Assembly (NCBI RefSeq): GCF_014773395.1
Contig: NZ_JACXAF010000018.1
Coordinates: 39,820-103,819 of the forward strand
DNA: 64,000 nucleotides
Direction: 5' to 3'
DNA from: Neiella litorisoli
GTDB taxonomy: Bacteria > Pseudomonadota > Gammaproteobacteria > Enterobacterales > Neiellaceae
Below, piece after piece: positions 17,301 to 25,166 of this stretch. A program made the position numbers and the translations under genes. Each line of letters begins with the position of its first letter. The first letter of the stretch is position 1. Under the pieces are notes generated by a model that had not been told where the DNA came from, made no database searches, and saw nothing but the letters and a program-made list of their open reading frames with translations.

Positions 17301-17798
17301 CAGTCGCAGCCGAATCAGGGCTCTGCATTTTCAATTCGAGTGCCGCGAGTTTGTCCAACACAAGCGGCTGCGCAACTGGCAGCTCCGGTGAGGCGGCCTG
17401 GATTTGAAATGATTGAAGGCCGAACGGTGCTTTGCGTTGATAACGATGAGGCGGTATTACACGGTATGGCGGCCCTGCTGGAAAGTTGGAAGGCCAATGT
17501 GTTGACGGCCTACAGCATTGCTCAGGCGATTGATGTGGTCGAAAGCTGCGAAGAGCCGGTGGCCATTATGCTAGTCGACCACCAGCTCGATCAGGGCGAG
17601 ACCGGCTTGCAATTAATGGATGCGGTGCGACAAATCTGCGGCGTCCCCATTCCGGGGATTTTGATTACCGCCGACAGCAAAGTCGGGCTGCAGCAAGATG
17701 CCGAAGCGCGGGGTTACGGCTTTATGCGCAAGATGGTGAAACCTGCGCGGTTACGAGCAATGATTCAGCGCTCATTGGCTGAGTTGGAGCAGAGCTGA
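14370..17798 (+). CDS. crbS: Symporter-fused hybrid histidine kinase CrbS
   Basis: The protein has 1142 residues. The first 500 or so form a sodium:solute symporter-like membrane domain. A linker, a PAS domain (GAIENAGEGMSVIDADLRLVAWN), a coiled coil (NEELETRVTERTHALQEANS) and HisKA follow, with phospho-His784 in CSHDLMQPLEA. HATPase has DNGPGIDPD and GLGLGLNIAQG. A receiver domain ends the chain with Asp1070 in LVDHQLD. This is the CrbS architecture (MxtR in Pseudomonas), the sensor of the acetate switch that turns on acs through CrbR. The neighbours acs, symporter and CrbR fit exactly. The actual ligand is not shown by sequence. Confidence 0.92.
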   Translation: MLTQWQLIVISFGYIGLLFLLAWFGDQQKFQLSARIRPWIYGLSLGVYCSSWSFLGTSAQASSASFSHLPIYLGPIALFLFAWPLIQRMMRVSHKLQLTSIADLIASRFGKSQGLALSVTLVALIGTMPYLALQIKAIVYSVQLMSPTTFSDAELGFMIALVLAIFTMLFGIRTVDMTERHPGIMLAIAFESIVKVLAFLLVGLVVCFVFFSSPIELWQSAAEAGMSEQQIGWPSMPAMLGSTIVVAAAFLCLPRQFHVMVVESRGAEEAKTSRWLFPLYLLVFALFAAPLGVAGYLMLGQQVDPDAYVLMLPQHQGYEWLSVLAFLGALSAASSMVIVSSIALATMVSNEIFLPLMFKRGFDQRARTFDDFNQRVLFIRRGLIVLVIILGYTAFLLAPPDTLSSLGEIAFAAIAQLAPGLLAAFYWRWANRIGVALGLLLGATNWLLWVVFPHFGVLSVPPWLEIDGISAITAGTLFSLGSNVFGLWFGSSWARPTVVERIQAGQFQERHNPESQLPRRISQISVTEMKALAARFVGDRRADSTFRQFERSMRNHDIKPGTARFQQTLLTHSERLLGSVMGASSAKLLLSSALEGRDIALDEIAQLVEQTSSERIEFSQTLLQGAIENAGEGMSVIDADLRLVAWNKRYLDLFQYPDGMVEVGTPIANLIRYNISRGLCGEGAIEEQVQNRVAHLRRGTSHTSERTLPDHRVILIRGNPMPSGGFVMTFSDVTVYREAQHALQRANEELETRVTERTHALQEANSALEQANFNKSHYLRTCSHDLMQPLEAARLFSSALGQQRDLTISHRDLLTNLNKSLATASELLNDMGDVARIESGRIKPVTTSFPVKDLFDILSREFSALATQYQIDFRVQSNSMWLHSDLKLLRRILQNLLTNAFRYASGSKVLLGCRRSQGEMLIQVIDNGPGIDPDKHQTVFEAFTRLEGQKRVAAQGLGLGLNIAQGFCRILGHDIDLQSQPNQGSAFSIRVPRVCPTQAAAQLAAPVRRPGFEMIEGRTVLCVDNDEAVLHGMAALLESWKANVLTAYSIAQAIDVVESCEEPVAIMLVDHQLDQGETGLQLMDAVRQICGVPIPGILITADSKVGLQQDAEARGYGFMRKMVKPARLRAMIQRSLAELEQS

Positions 17799-17904
17799 TA
17801 ACGTTAGCCGAACAAGAGGGTCGCTCAGTTCAACTGCTGTTGAGTTGTGAGTTGCCTTATTTAGAGTGTTTTTATCAAGGGCCTTTTCGATACTAACGTC
17901 AGAC

Positions 17905-18012
17905 GAGATTGTGGCTAATGTTCGCTTCAGACACGCGGTGAATACATCCATGTACGCTCTACCGCAGCATCCTTGCTGCGGAAGGTCTTCTGCGAACATT
18001 AGCCACAACCTC
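17905..18012 (-). repeat. Structured palindromic repeat element, copy 1
   Basis: Outer arms of 21 bases (17905-17925 and 17992-18012) are reverse complements with one mismatch; each contains GGCTAATGTTCGC or its complement. Inside, read on the minus strand, are a hairpin CCGCAGCA-AGGA-TGCTGCGG, the linker TAGAGC, a second hairpin TACAT-GG-ATGTA and then TTCACCGCG. An RNA of this would fold as a three-way junction. Confidence 0.7.
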
Positions 18013-18060
18013 TAATCCGCGCAGTGCAAAATTCAGCGCAGGAGGATTGAATAAGAGGGA

Positions 18061-18149
18061 CATTAAGTGAATCGAAAGCTTCTGCCGCAAGGATGCGGCA
18101 GTAGAGCCATCAGGGAAGATTTCACGGCGTCTTGAGAATTTACTTAATG
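18061..18149 (+). repeat. Structured palindromic repeat element, copy 2
   Basis: Outer arms CATTAAGTGAAT and ATTTACTTAATG pair at 11 of 12 positions. Inside are a hairpin CTGCCGCA-AGGA-TGCGGCAG, TAGAGC, a weak second hairpin, and TTTCACGGCGT. The layout equals copy 1 in opposite orientation, with different stem bases that still pair. Confidence 0.7.
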
Positions 18150-18176
18150 GCACTCGCTGAGAGTTTGATATCGCTT

Positions 18177-18830
18177 CTAGCTGGTTTGAAATTGGCCCAA
18201 GTCGAGCTGGCTCACAGCAATCACGGCTTGGGTGCGGTTGCGAACATTAAGCTTCTTAAAAATGGCCGTCGCATGAGCTTTCACCGTTGCCTCTGACACG
18301 CTTAAATCAATGGCAATTTGCTTATTCAGCATGCCATCGGCAAACATCATCAAAATGCGGTGCTGCTGCGGGGTTAATGATGCCAACCGAGCGACGATAT
18401 CATCATCACCAGACTGCTCGAGAATTTTGGGGTCAGGCACCCACATTTGCCCTTCAAGCACCGCAACAATGGCATCGCGCAACTTGTTTGGGTCCATCGA
18501 CTTTGGAATAAAGCCACAGGCGCCAGCTTGCATCGCCCGACGAATATTTTCGTCTTCCTCATGGGCCGACACCACTACCACCGGCAAGTCCGGAAAATGC
18601 GAGCGAACATGCACTAAGGTTGAAAAACCATGGGCGCCAGGGATCTGTAAATCAAGCACCAGTAAATCGGCATCTGCCGACGTTTCCAGCAATTTTTCCA
18701 AAACATCCACTGTATCTGCTTCAAGCCACTCTACCCCCTGAATTTCAGGCACGGCATTAAGAGTAAGCATCAATGCCTGACGAAATAATGGGTGATCGTC
18801 AGCTATGATAATCTGGTCGGCTAAGCGCAT
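18177..18830 (-). CDS. crbR: LuxR/NarL-family response regulator CrbR
   Basis: The protein has 217 residues. The receiver domain has the acidic pair IADDHPLF, phospho-Asp60 in LLVLDLQIPG and PKSMDP. The C-terminal HTH is LTPQQHRILMMFADGMLNKQIAIDLSVSEATVKAHATAIFKKLNV. It faces crbS tail-to-tail with two repeat elements between. CrbR (ErdR in Pseudomonas) activates acs in response to acetate through CrbS, and acs and its divergent symporter lie 9 kb away. Assignment is by this context and domain type. Confidence 0.85.
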   Translation of the reverse strand: MRLADQIIIADDHPLFRQALMLTLNAVPEIQGVEWLEADTVDVLEKLLETSADADLLVLDLQIPGAHGFSTLVHVRSHFPDLPVVVVSAHEEDENIRRAMQAGACGFIPKSMDPNKLRDAIVAVLEGQMWVPDPKILEQSGDDDIVARLASLTPQQHRILMMFADGMLNKQIAIDLSVSEATVKAHATAIFKKLNVRNRTQAVIAVSQLDLGQFQTS

Positions 18831-18941
18831 GGGCTCTATCCTGAAGAGTCTCGATTAACGCGGCAGTATTTCAATTTGAGCCATTAAGCTCAAGCGCTAA
18901 AACAACAATTTGGCACTTGAATCACCAAACTAAAGGAATCA

Positions 18942-19556
18942 ATGATGATTACTCTCTATGGCATTCCCCGCAGTCGTTCACTCAGAGTCAGTTGGACGTT
19001 AGAAGAGTTAAGATTGGATTGGCAATACCACAAAGTGGATTTTGCCAAAGGTGAACATCGCAGTGCTGAGTATCTGGCACTCAATCCTTGCGGCAAAATT
19101 CCAACCTTGCAAGATGGCGACATCGTGATGACTGAATCGGCGGCAATCTGCTTATACCTTGCCGAGCGTTATGGTCCCAGCCAACTGCTTCCCGAAAGTA
19201 TCGAAGATAGAGCGCAACATCATCGCTGGGTTCAACTGGTGACCAGCGAACTGGAGCAACCATTGTGGACCATGGGGAAACACCGATTTGCCCTACCTGA
19301 GCCACAGCGGGTACCACAAATGCTCGAAATCGCCGCTTGGGAGTTTGACAAAATCTGCAACGAATTAGAGACCCAGCTACCCGATTCAGAAACCTTGTTC
19401 GACTCGTTTACCGTTGCCGATATTCTGCTCACCCATACGCTCAATTGGGCGGTCAAATTTGAGCAGCCGTTACCACCTAAACTCGCCGCTTATCGCAAGC
19501 GCAATAGTCGCCGCCCCGCATTAGCCGCAGCGCTCGAAAAAGAAATGGCAAGCTAA
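18942..19556 (+). CDS. Glutathione S-transferase
   Basis: The protein has 204 residues with a thioredoxin-like N-terminal domain (MITLYGIPRSRSLRVSWTLEEL, with SRS near the glutathione site). LNPCGKIPTLQDGDIVMTESAAICLYLAERY is the conserved glutathione-binding segment. An all-helical C-terminal domain has FTVADILLTHTLNWA. Two ATG codons in a row (18942 and 18945) follow AAGGAATCA, so the start could be either. It is cytoplasmic and probably detoxifies electrophiles; the substrate is unknown. Confidence 0.9.
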   Translation: MMITLYGIPRSRSLRVSWTLEELRLDWQYHKVDFAKGEHRSAEYLALNPCGKIPTLQDGDIVMTESAAICLYLAERYGPSQLLPESIEDRAQHHRWVQLVTSELEQPLWTMGKHRFALPEPQRVPQMLEIAAWEFDKICNELETQLPDSETLFDSFTVADILLTHTLNWAVKFEQPLPPKLAAYRKRNSRRPALAAALEKEMAS

Positions 19557-19563
19557 CGACACC

Positions 19564-19588
19564 GGCGTTGTCTGCTTTAGGCAACGCC
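19564..19588 (+). terminator. Hairpin after the glutathione transferase gene
   Basis: Stem GGCGTTG / CAACGCC with an 11-base loop, followed by a weak T-rich stretch. Likely but not strong terminator. Confidence 0.45.
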
Positions 19589-19770
19589 TGATATTTCTCA
19601 CCACCTCATTAGTTAATTTCACCACATCATGCGCTACAGGCAACGAGCCACTGAAAAAGCGAAAGATATTTCCTAACAGAAACAACAAAATAAACCTTGG
19701 CACATTGTTTGACTAAGGATTAACTCAACCATGCAGTACCTACCAATTTTTGCTAATAAGGATGATGACA

Positions 19771-20532
19771 ATGCGTAACGCTCTATTCGCCACCGCCGCA
19801 CTACTTTCAACTTCGGTCATGGCACATGACAATGAGTGTTCAGTCGACATGACCATGGGCGTGGATTTGAGCCCAACCAAAATTGAATTGCTGGCTGATG
19901 ACAAATCGCCAGTAGTAATGACTGCCGACCGGCTTTACATCGACGGCGCCGCGATGGAACTAAACCACGAACAGCAAGATGCCTATCAGGCCTACCAGCA
20001 AGGCATCCGCGAATTCGTACCGCAAGTGGTCGATCTGGCCATGGATGCGGTGGAAGTCGCTATGATCGCAGTGCAAGAGGTAATGACAGGCCTCAACATT
20101 AATGAAGATGGTCAACGTGAACTGGAAGAATCCATTGAGCAACTGAAAGAAACGCTGGAGCGCTACTTCTCCAAGGAAGAGCAAACCTATCATTTAGCGG
20201 CGCATAACAATGACCAATTTGATCAAGAGATTGAACAAGGCCTCAGCCGAGTGGTGGAAAACTCTGTAGAACAAGGATTGGGATCAGTATTTACCATGCT
20301 CGGCGAAGCCTTTAGTTCGAGTGATGGCTCCTTCGAAGAGCGCATGGAAGCGTTTGGTCAGCGGATGGAGCAAATGGGCGAGGCCATCGAACAAAAAGTA
20401 GAAGCCTCTGCTGACGCCATTGAACAGCGCGGCGAACTGGTTTGTGAACAAGCAGAGCAACTGCACAAACTAGAGCTTGAAGCCCACCGCCAAATCCCGC
20501 AACTGCAGGACTACAGCCTGCTGAAAATCTAA
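19771..20532 (+). CDS. yggN: DUF2884 periplasmic protein (YggN-like)
   Basis: I chose the ATG at 19771 because TAAGGA stands at a good distance before it; earlier in-frame TTG and ATG codons overlap that site. The 253-residue protein has a signal peptide (ALFATAALLSTSVMA), then ECSVDMTMGVDLSPTKIEL. A long helical, glutamate-rich part follows (EEMEAFGQRMEQMGEAIEQKVEAS-like heptads), typical of DUF2884. It is periplasmic. The function is unknown; it has a single cysteine pair. Confidence 0.85.
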   Translation: MRNALFATAALLSTSVMAHDNECSVDMTMGVDLSPTKIELLADDKSPVVMTADRLYIDGAAMELNHEQQDAYQAYQQGIREFVPQVVDLAMDAVEVAMIAVQEVMTGLNINEDGQRELEESIEQLKETLERYFSKEEQTYHLAAHNNDQFDQEIEQGLSRVVENSVEQGLGSVFTMLGEAFSSSDGSFEERMEAFGQRMEQMGEAIEQKVEASADAIEQRGELVCEQAEQLHKLELEAHRQIPQLQDYSLLKI

Positions 20533-20543
20533 TACCAGGCCAA

Positions 20544-21086
20544 TCAAGGGGACTCGGTGGCGAGTGACTGCAACACTTCGCCACACGCCCGGCAACGATA
20601 GCTAGCGCCGCGCAACACTCGATTGTGGCGGCGAATGGTCAACTGGTGCTGCTGACAGCCGCAACGATAAAGAAACTTGTCGCCCTCAACCTCAGAGACA
20701 TCAAGCTGGTGAGTACGGCGGGCCGGCACCTGAAATACCGACTCCATCATTTGTTGCCACTCAGCGCCATGAGGGGCAACGCGACCGTACAACTGATGAA
20801 CCAGCAAATGAGCCAGTTCATGTGGCAAGATTTGCTCAACAAAGACGTCTGGCTCAGCCACCAGCAACACCGGATTCAGCCGTAACAACTGGCTTTGCAA
20901 GCGAGCGCTGCCAGCACAAGTTCCGCGCTGGTTTAGCACCAATGTCGGCCGCTCAAATGGCTGCTCAAACGCTACCCTCGCCCGTTCAAGCAATTGCTCC
21001 AAGCGCTGCTCCAACCGCTGCCGCCATTGTTTTTCAGCAAGTTGTTGGCAGTCTAAAAAGCGCTGCGCTACTGTGGTTCGAGCCAT
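20544..21086 (-). CDS. sprT: SprT-family zinc metalloprotease-like protein
   Basis: The protein has 180 residues. HELAHLLVHQLYG carries the zinc-binding HExxH motif, with a further histidine in HGAEWQQMM. A C-terminal zinc ribbon holds YRCGC and YRCRACGEVL, giving four cysteines. This is the SprT layout, related to the SPRTN protease core; its bacterial substrate is uncertain. It is convergent with yggN, with only 11 bp between stops, and precedes nothing else on its strand. Confidence 0.92.
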   Translation of the reverse strand: MARTTVAQRFLDCQQLAEKQWRQRLEQRLEQLLERARVAFEQPFERPTLVLNQRGTCAGSARLQSQLLRLNPVLLVAEPDVFVEQILPHELAHLLVHQLYGRVAPHGAEWQQMMESVFQVPARRTHQLDVSEVEGDKFLYRCGCQQHQLTIRRHNRVLRGASYRCRACGEVLQSLATESP

Positions 21087-21101
21087 TTAATCAGCTCTCG
21101 A

Positions 21102-21743
21102 CTAGGGCGCTAAGCGCTCAATCGACCAGTCGCCTTGGCTTTGGCGTTGATATAAAAACCGGTCGTGTAAGCGATGCTCACCGCCTTGCCAAAATTCAAT
21201 GCTCGACGGCACGATCCGAAAGCCGCCCCAAAATGTCGGCAGCGGCACTTCGCCATCAGAAAATTTCTTTTTCAGTTCCATGTACTTGGCTTCAAGCATC
21301 TGGCGAGCGCTGAGCCGCGAGCTTTGTTTGGAAGCCCAAGCAGCAATTTGCGACTCTTTCGGTCTCGACACAAAGTAGCGCAACACTTCACCGTGGGATA
21401 AGGGTTCAGCCTGACCGGTGATGTGAACCTGCCGCTCCAACGGGTGCCATGGAAACAAGGCGCTGACTTGCGAGTTTTCTTTGATGTGCTGGGCTTTGCG
21501 GCTACCTAAGTTGGTAAAAAACACAAAACCCGATGGTTCGGACTGCTTGAGCAAGACAATGCGTTGATACGGCTGGCCATTGCTGTCCACTGTCGCCACA
21601 CTCATCGCGGTCGGATCAGATAGTTTGGCGTCAACTGCTTGCTGCAACCACTTTTCAAACAAATCAAATGGGCTGGCCGGTAATTGCTCTCGGCGCAATC
21701 CACCTTGGGTATATTCTCGGCGTAAATCGGATAAATCCAACAT
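21102..21743 (-). CDS. pdxH: Pyridoxamine 5'-phosphate oxidase
   Basis: The protein has 213 residues, full length for PdxH. It uses FMN and oxygen to convert pyridoxine or pyridoxamine phosphate to pyridoxal phosphate. Recognisable blocks are [68 protein letters not shown], and the C-terminal [16 protein letters not shown] and RLAP. It ends 16 bp upstream of the sprT start on the same strand, so the two may share a message. Confidence 0.96.
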   Translation of the reverse strand: MLDLSDLRREYTQGGLRREQLPASPFDLFEKWLQQAVDAKLSDPTAMSVATVDSNGQPYQRIVLLKQSEPSGFVFFTNLGSRKAQHIKENSQVSALFPWHPLERQVHITGQAEPLSHGEVLRYFVSRPKESQIAAWASKQSSRLSARQMLEAKYMELKKKFSDGEVPLPTFWGGFRIVPSSIEFWQGGEHRLHDRFLYQRQSQGDWSIERLAP

Positions 21744-21963
21744 GAAGCTCCACTCGTAACGTCAGGTAGTAGGCAGATTAATCATAGGCTGTTCAAGCGG
21801 CCCGCGGCGATTGTCATGGCAGTCGCGCGGAATTGCAACCCCAGTCCACCAGCGCTAGTGAATTGTGACCATGACCGCAATGAAAACCTGTATTTTTCAG
21901 GGTCATGCCTTAGATTAGAACAAGCATAGAAAAAGTCGCGGTTACGGCAATCAAGGAGTTCAA

Positions 21964-22644
21964 GTGCTCGAGTTAGAAACAATTAGTCACTGGTTTGAGC
22001 CAACGGCTGCAGCCGATCCAGCGCAGCGGGTGCTGCATGATGTTTCACTGACCTTACAACAAGGCCAGAGTTTGGCGCTCATGGGCAATAGCGGTAGCGG
22101 CAAAAGCACGCTGTTGCAGATCGCCGCTGGTCTTGAGCACCCCAACCAAGGTCAGGTGCGACTTGCTGGCCAGCCCCTTTATCAGCTATCAGACAACCAG
22201 TTATCGGCATTACGTCGGGATAAAATCGGTTTTGTCTTTCAGCAATTTAACCTGCTGCCGGGTTTAACCGTGGGAGACAATATCTTATTCCAAAGTCGCC
22301 TTAGCCAGCAGCCTATCGATAACCAATGGCTGAAGCATCTAATGACCGAGCTGGCCATTGATGATCTGCAACACCGCTTGCCAGAGCAATTATCTGGCGG
22401 CCAGCAACAGCGAGTTGCCATTGCTCGGGCCATCGCTCACAAACCCTGTATCGTTTTTGCCGATGAGCCCACCGGCAATCTCAACGATAGTTTAAGTCAC
22501 TCAGTCATGGCGCTACTGAGCCATTTGATCAAACAAGCCAATAGCAGTTTGCTCATGGTGACTCATAGCGCGGCAATGGCCGGTTATGCCGATACCGTGT
22601 TGGAGTTGCACCAAGGCCAACTGACTGAGGCGTCACCGGCATGA
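21964..22644 (+). CDS. ABC transporter ATP-binding protein (LolD/MacB type)
   Basis: The start is a GTG at 21964 behind AAGGAGTTCAA. The 226-residue ATPase has Walker A GNSGSGKSTLL, the Q-loop FVFQQFNLLPG, signature LSGGQQQRVAIARAI and Walker B IVFADEPTGNLND. It overlaps the permease start by 4 bases (ATGA). With the FtsX-like permease and AttH-like protein it forms a three-gene operon like attEFGH-type systems, probably moving something in or from the outer leaflet of the inner membrane. Confidence 0.93.
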   Translation: MLELETISHWFEPTAAADPAQRVLHDVSLTLQQGQSLALMGNSGSGKSTLLQIAAGLEHPNQGQVRLAGQPLYQLSDNQLSALRRDKIGFVFQQFNLLPGLTVGDNILFQSRLSQQPIDNQWLKHLMTELAIDDLQHRLPEQLSGGQQQRVAIARAIAHKPCIVFADEPTGNLNDSLSHSVMALLSHLIKQANSSLLMVTHSAAMAGYADTVLELHQGQLTEASPA

Positions 22645-25166
22645 CAAAGCCCAGCGCCACAATGCCTGCAGTGATGACTGTCAGCCATGCGCTGGCTGGC
22701 CATTATCGCCGCCACCCGCTGCAGGCACTGTTCTTATTCACCGGCATCGTCATCGCTACTGTGTTGCTGGTCGCAACGCAATTAATCAATGCTCAAGCGC
22801 AGGCAAGTTATGCCAAAGGCACGCAATTATTCGAGCAAAACCCAATTGGCTATTTGGTCGCCGCTCAAGGCCAGCGGCAATTTTCAATGGCCAGCTATGT
22901 CGCCCTGCGCCGGCAAGGCTTCGATCAGTTGCTGCCGGTGCTCCACCACAACTTTCAAAGCCAGCATCACGGCATTATTGCCGTAATGGGAATCGACTGG
23001 CTATCGCTACCAGCAACGCCACAAGCATCGGCAAACGGCAACTCACAAGTTAAGCCAATCGCACCAGCGGATCTTACCCTTGAGGACTTTTTGCTACCGC
23101 CATACCGGTTGATGATGGCGCCAGCAAGAATGACGCAGCTCGCGCTCAGTGCCGATCAGACGATTGCTCTGACCAACACCACATCGTCATTACCACCCGT
23201 AATCCCCGCGCCTGACAATTCAGGAGTGGGTCATCAGGCGCTGATGGATTTGCAAGCGTTACAAGCGATAAGTAACCGTCAGGGAATGCTTTCAGCGATC
23301 TGGGTATTGCCAATGTCCGAGCAACGATTAGCGCAGTTACAACAGCAATTGCCGCCTGACTTGCGATTTCGCCCTGCGGCAGAGCCTCTGTCACAAGCGG
23401 CGCTGGCAGAGAGTCTGCATCTGAATTTGGCAGCCATGGGATTGCTGAGCTTTGTTGTTGGGCTATTCCTGGCGTTTAACGCCATCCAATTTAGCTACAC
23501 CGACCGGCAGCCATTACTGCGCCGCTTGCGTCTCAGCGGCACCAGCCAGCGCCAACTTTATCAAGCCCTTAGCATTGAATTATTGCTGTTTGTATTGGTT
23601 GGCAGCGCAGTTGGCTACTGGCTCGGCGCATGGCTTGCCACCTTGCTATTACCCGGCTTAGGCCAAACGCTGGCGCAACTCTACGGTGTCTATATCAGTT
23701 ATCCGAACAAAGTCATTGCCGACCTGCCTCTGATGCCGCTGCTAATGACTAGTTTGGCGGCGCTCTTGGCCGCGATTGTGCCGATGCGGCAAATAGTCCA
23801 GCAGCCCCTGCTCAATCGCTATCGCCAACAAATAGCTCAGCACCAAGCGCGCAATCGCGACCGGCAACTACTGTTAGTTGCCTTGGCTTGTTTACTCGTC
23901 GCTGTCGCCTTGAGCCTTTGGGCCAATAGCTTATGGCATGGCCTTGCTTGTTTAGCATTAGTGCTGCTTGGTGGCGCCCTCGCGCTACCCGCGGCCCTAA
24001 GAGCAAGTTTGTCGATAGTGCAGCGATTGGTGCCCGCTAATCGCCCATTACTACAGTGGCTGATTGCCGATAGCCGCTGGTTGCTTGGACCTGCGGCCAT
24101 TTCCTTGATGGCGATGACACTCGCTCTGGTGGCCAATTCGGGTTTGAATACCATGATTGGCAGTTTCCGGGCGGCAACCCTTGACTGGTTAGAGCAACGG
24201 CTGGCCGCGCCGATTTATTTATCGGTTGCCGATGGCCAACGCCAGCTCGGAGATTGGCTCAGTCAGCATGCGCCACAGGTGGCGATTGCTGAGCGCCATA
24301 CCTTGCGCCATGGTCAGCTTGCGCACATTGAGATTGCTTCACTGCCGCCGATGGCCGCATTCAGAAACAGTATCGAGTTGATCGAGCAAGTCGCAGACGC
24401 GCCGCAACAATTCGCTCAAGGTCAGGGCATTTACATTTCAGAGCGCCACCAGCGGCTCGACGGTGGCGAACTTGACCAGCAAGTCTGGCTTTGTGATGGC
24501 CTGCCGAATGTGCCAGTGCTTGGGGTTTATCATGACTATGGCAACCCTCGTAGCCAGTGGTTGTTAGATGAAAAACTGCTGCGCCAATGCTGGCCACAGC
24601 ACATCGCCCAAAGCACGGCACTGCTGGCCGCAGAAGGCGCGGAGGTTGATTGGCCTCAGGTCATGACGGCGCTGTCTGACAGCGGTCTGATTCGGCCCGA
24701 GCAAATCATCGATCAACAACAGATCAAAAAGATGGCAATGGCAGTGTTTGATCAAACCTTTACCGTGACCGAGGCACTCAATGGTTTGACCTTGCTGGTT
24801 GCCGGAATCGGCATTTTTTGTGCGACCAGCGCAATCCATCATCATCGAGTACAACAACAAGCTCAGCTCGCCGCCATGGGCGTTAGCCAAAGCCAGCGGC
24901 TGTTGATGATCTTATCGCAATGGTCGCTATTGGCCTTGCTCAGCATGATTATTGTCTGGCCATTCGGCACCTTGCTCGCTTGGGTGTTGGCGAGTTTGGT
25001 GACGCCGCTAGCATTTGGCTGGAGCTTCAGCACCGAGCTAGTTTGGCAGCACTACCCCGTGTTGGCCGTTCTCGCTTTGGCCTGCGTGGTCGTCGCGACA
25101 TTGTGGCCAAGCTGGCGTCTGCACCGAGTCAGTATTGCCAGCTTGCTGAAGGAGGTGGACGAATGA
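22641..25166 (+). CDS. FtsX-like ABC permease (two FtsX domains)
   Basis: The protein has 841 residues. A first membrane helix (ALFLFTGIVIATVLLVATQL) precedes a large periplasmic domain. Groups of helices around residues 260-390, 410-510 and 700-830 give the ten-helix, two-FtsX-domain layout seen in exporters such as YbbP. ATPase and AttH neighbours overlap it by 4 bases at each end. The load is unknown; such sets are thought to handle lipids or lipoproteins. Confidence 0.88.
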   Translation: MTKPSATMPAVMTVSHALAGHYRRHPLQALFLFTGIVIATVLLVATQLINAQAQASYAKGTQLFEQNPIGYLVAAQGQRQFSMASYVALRRQGFDQLLPVLHHNFQSQHHGIIAVMGIDWLSLPATPQASANGNSQVKPIAPADLTLEDFLLPPYRLMMAPARMTQLALSADQTIALTNTTSSLPPVIPAPDNSGVGHQALMDLQALQAISNRQGMLSAIWVLPMSEQRLAQLQQQLPPDLRFRPAAEPLSQAALAESLHLNLAAMGLLSFVVGLFLAFNAIQFSYTDRQPLLRRLRLSGTSQRQLYQALSIELLLFVLVGSAVGYWLGAWLATLLLPGLGQTLAQLYGVYISYPNKVIADLPLMPLLMTSLAALLAAIVPMRQIVQQPLLNRYRQQIAQHQARNRDRQLLLVALACLLVAVALSLWANSLWHGLACLALVLLGGALALPAALRASLSIVQRLVPANRPLLQWLIADSRWLLGPAAISLMAMTLALVANSGLNTMIGSFRAATLDWLEQRLAAPIYLSVADGQRQLGDWLSQHAPQVAIAERHTLRHGQLAHIEIASLPPMAAFRNSIELIEQVADAPQQFAQGQGIYISERHQRLDGGELDQQVWLCDGLPNVPVLGVYHDYGNPRSQWLLDEKLLRQCWPQHIAQSTALLAAEGAEVDWPQVMTALSDSGLIRPEQIIDQQQIKKMAMAVFDQTFTVTEALNGLTLLVAGIGIFCATSAIHHHRVQQQAQLAAMGVSQSQRLLMILSQWSLLALLSMIIVWPFGTLLAWVLASLVTPLAFGWSFSTELVWQHYPVLAVLALACVVVATLWPSWRLHRVSIASLLKEVDE

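Noticed and set aside
20822..21313. 163-codon plus-strand frame across sprT and pdxH
   Set aside because: It spans two conserved genes on the other strand and resembles no protein.
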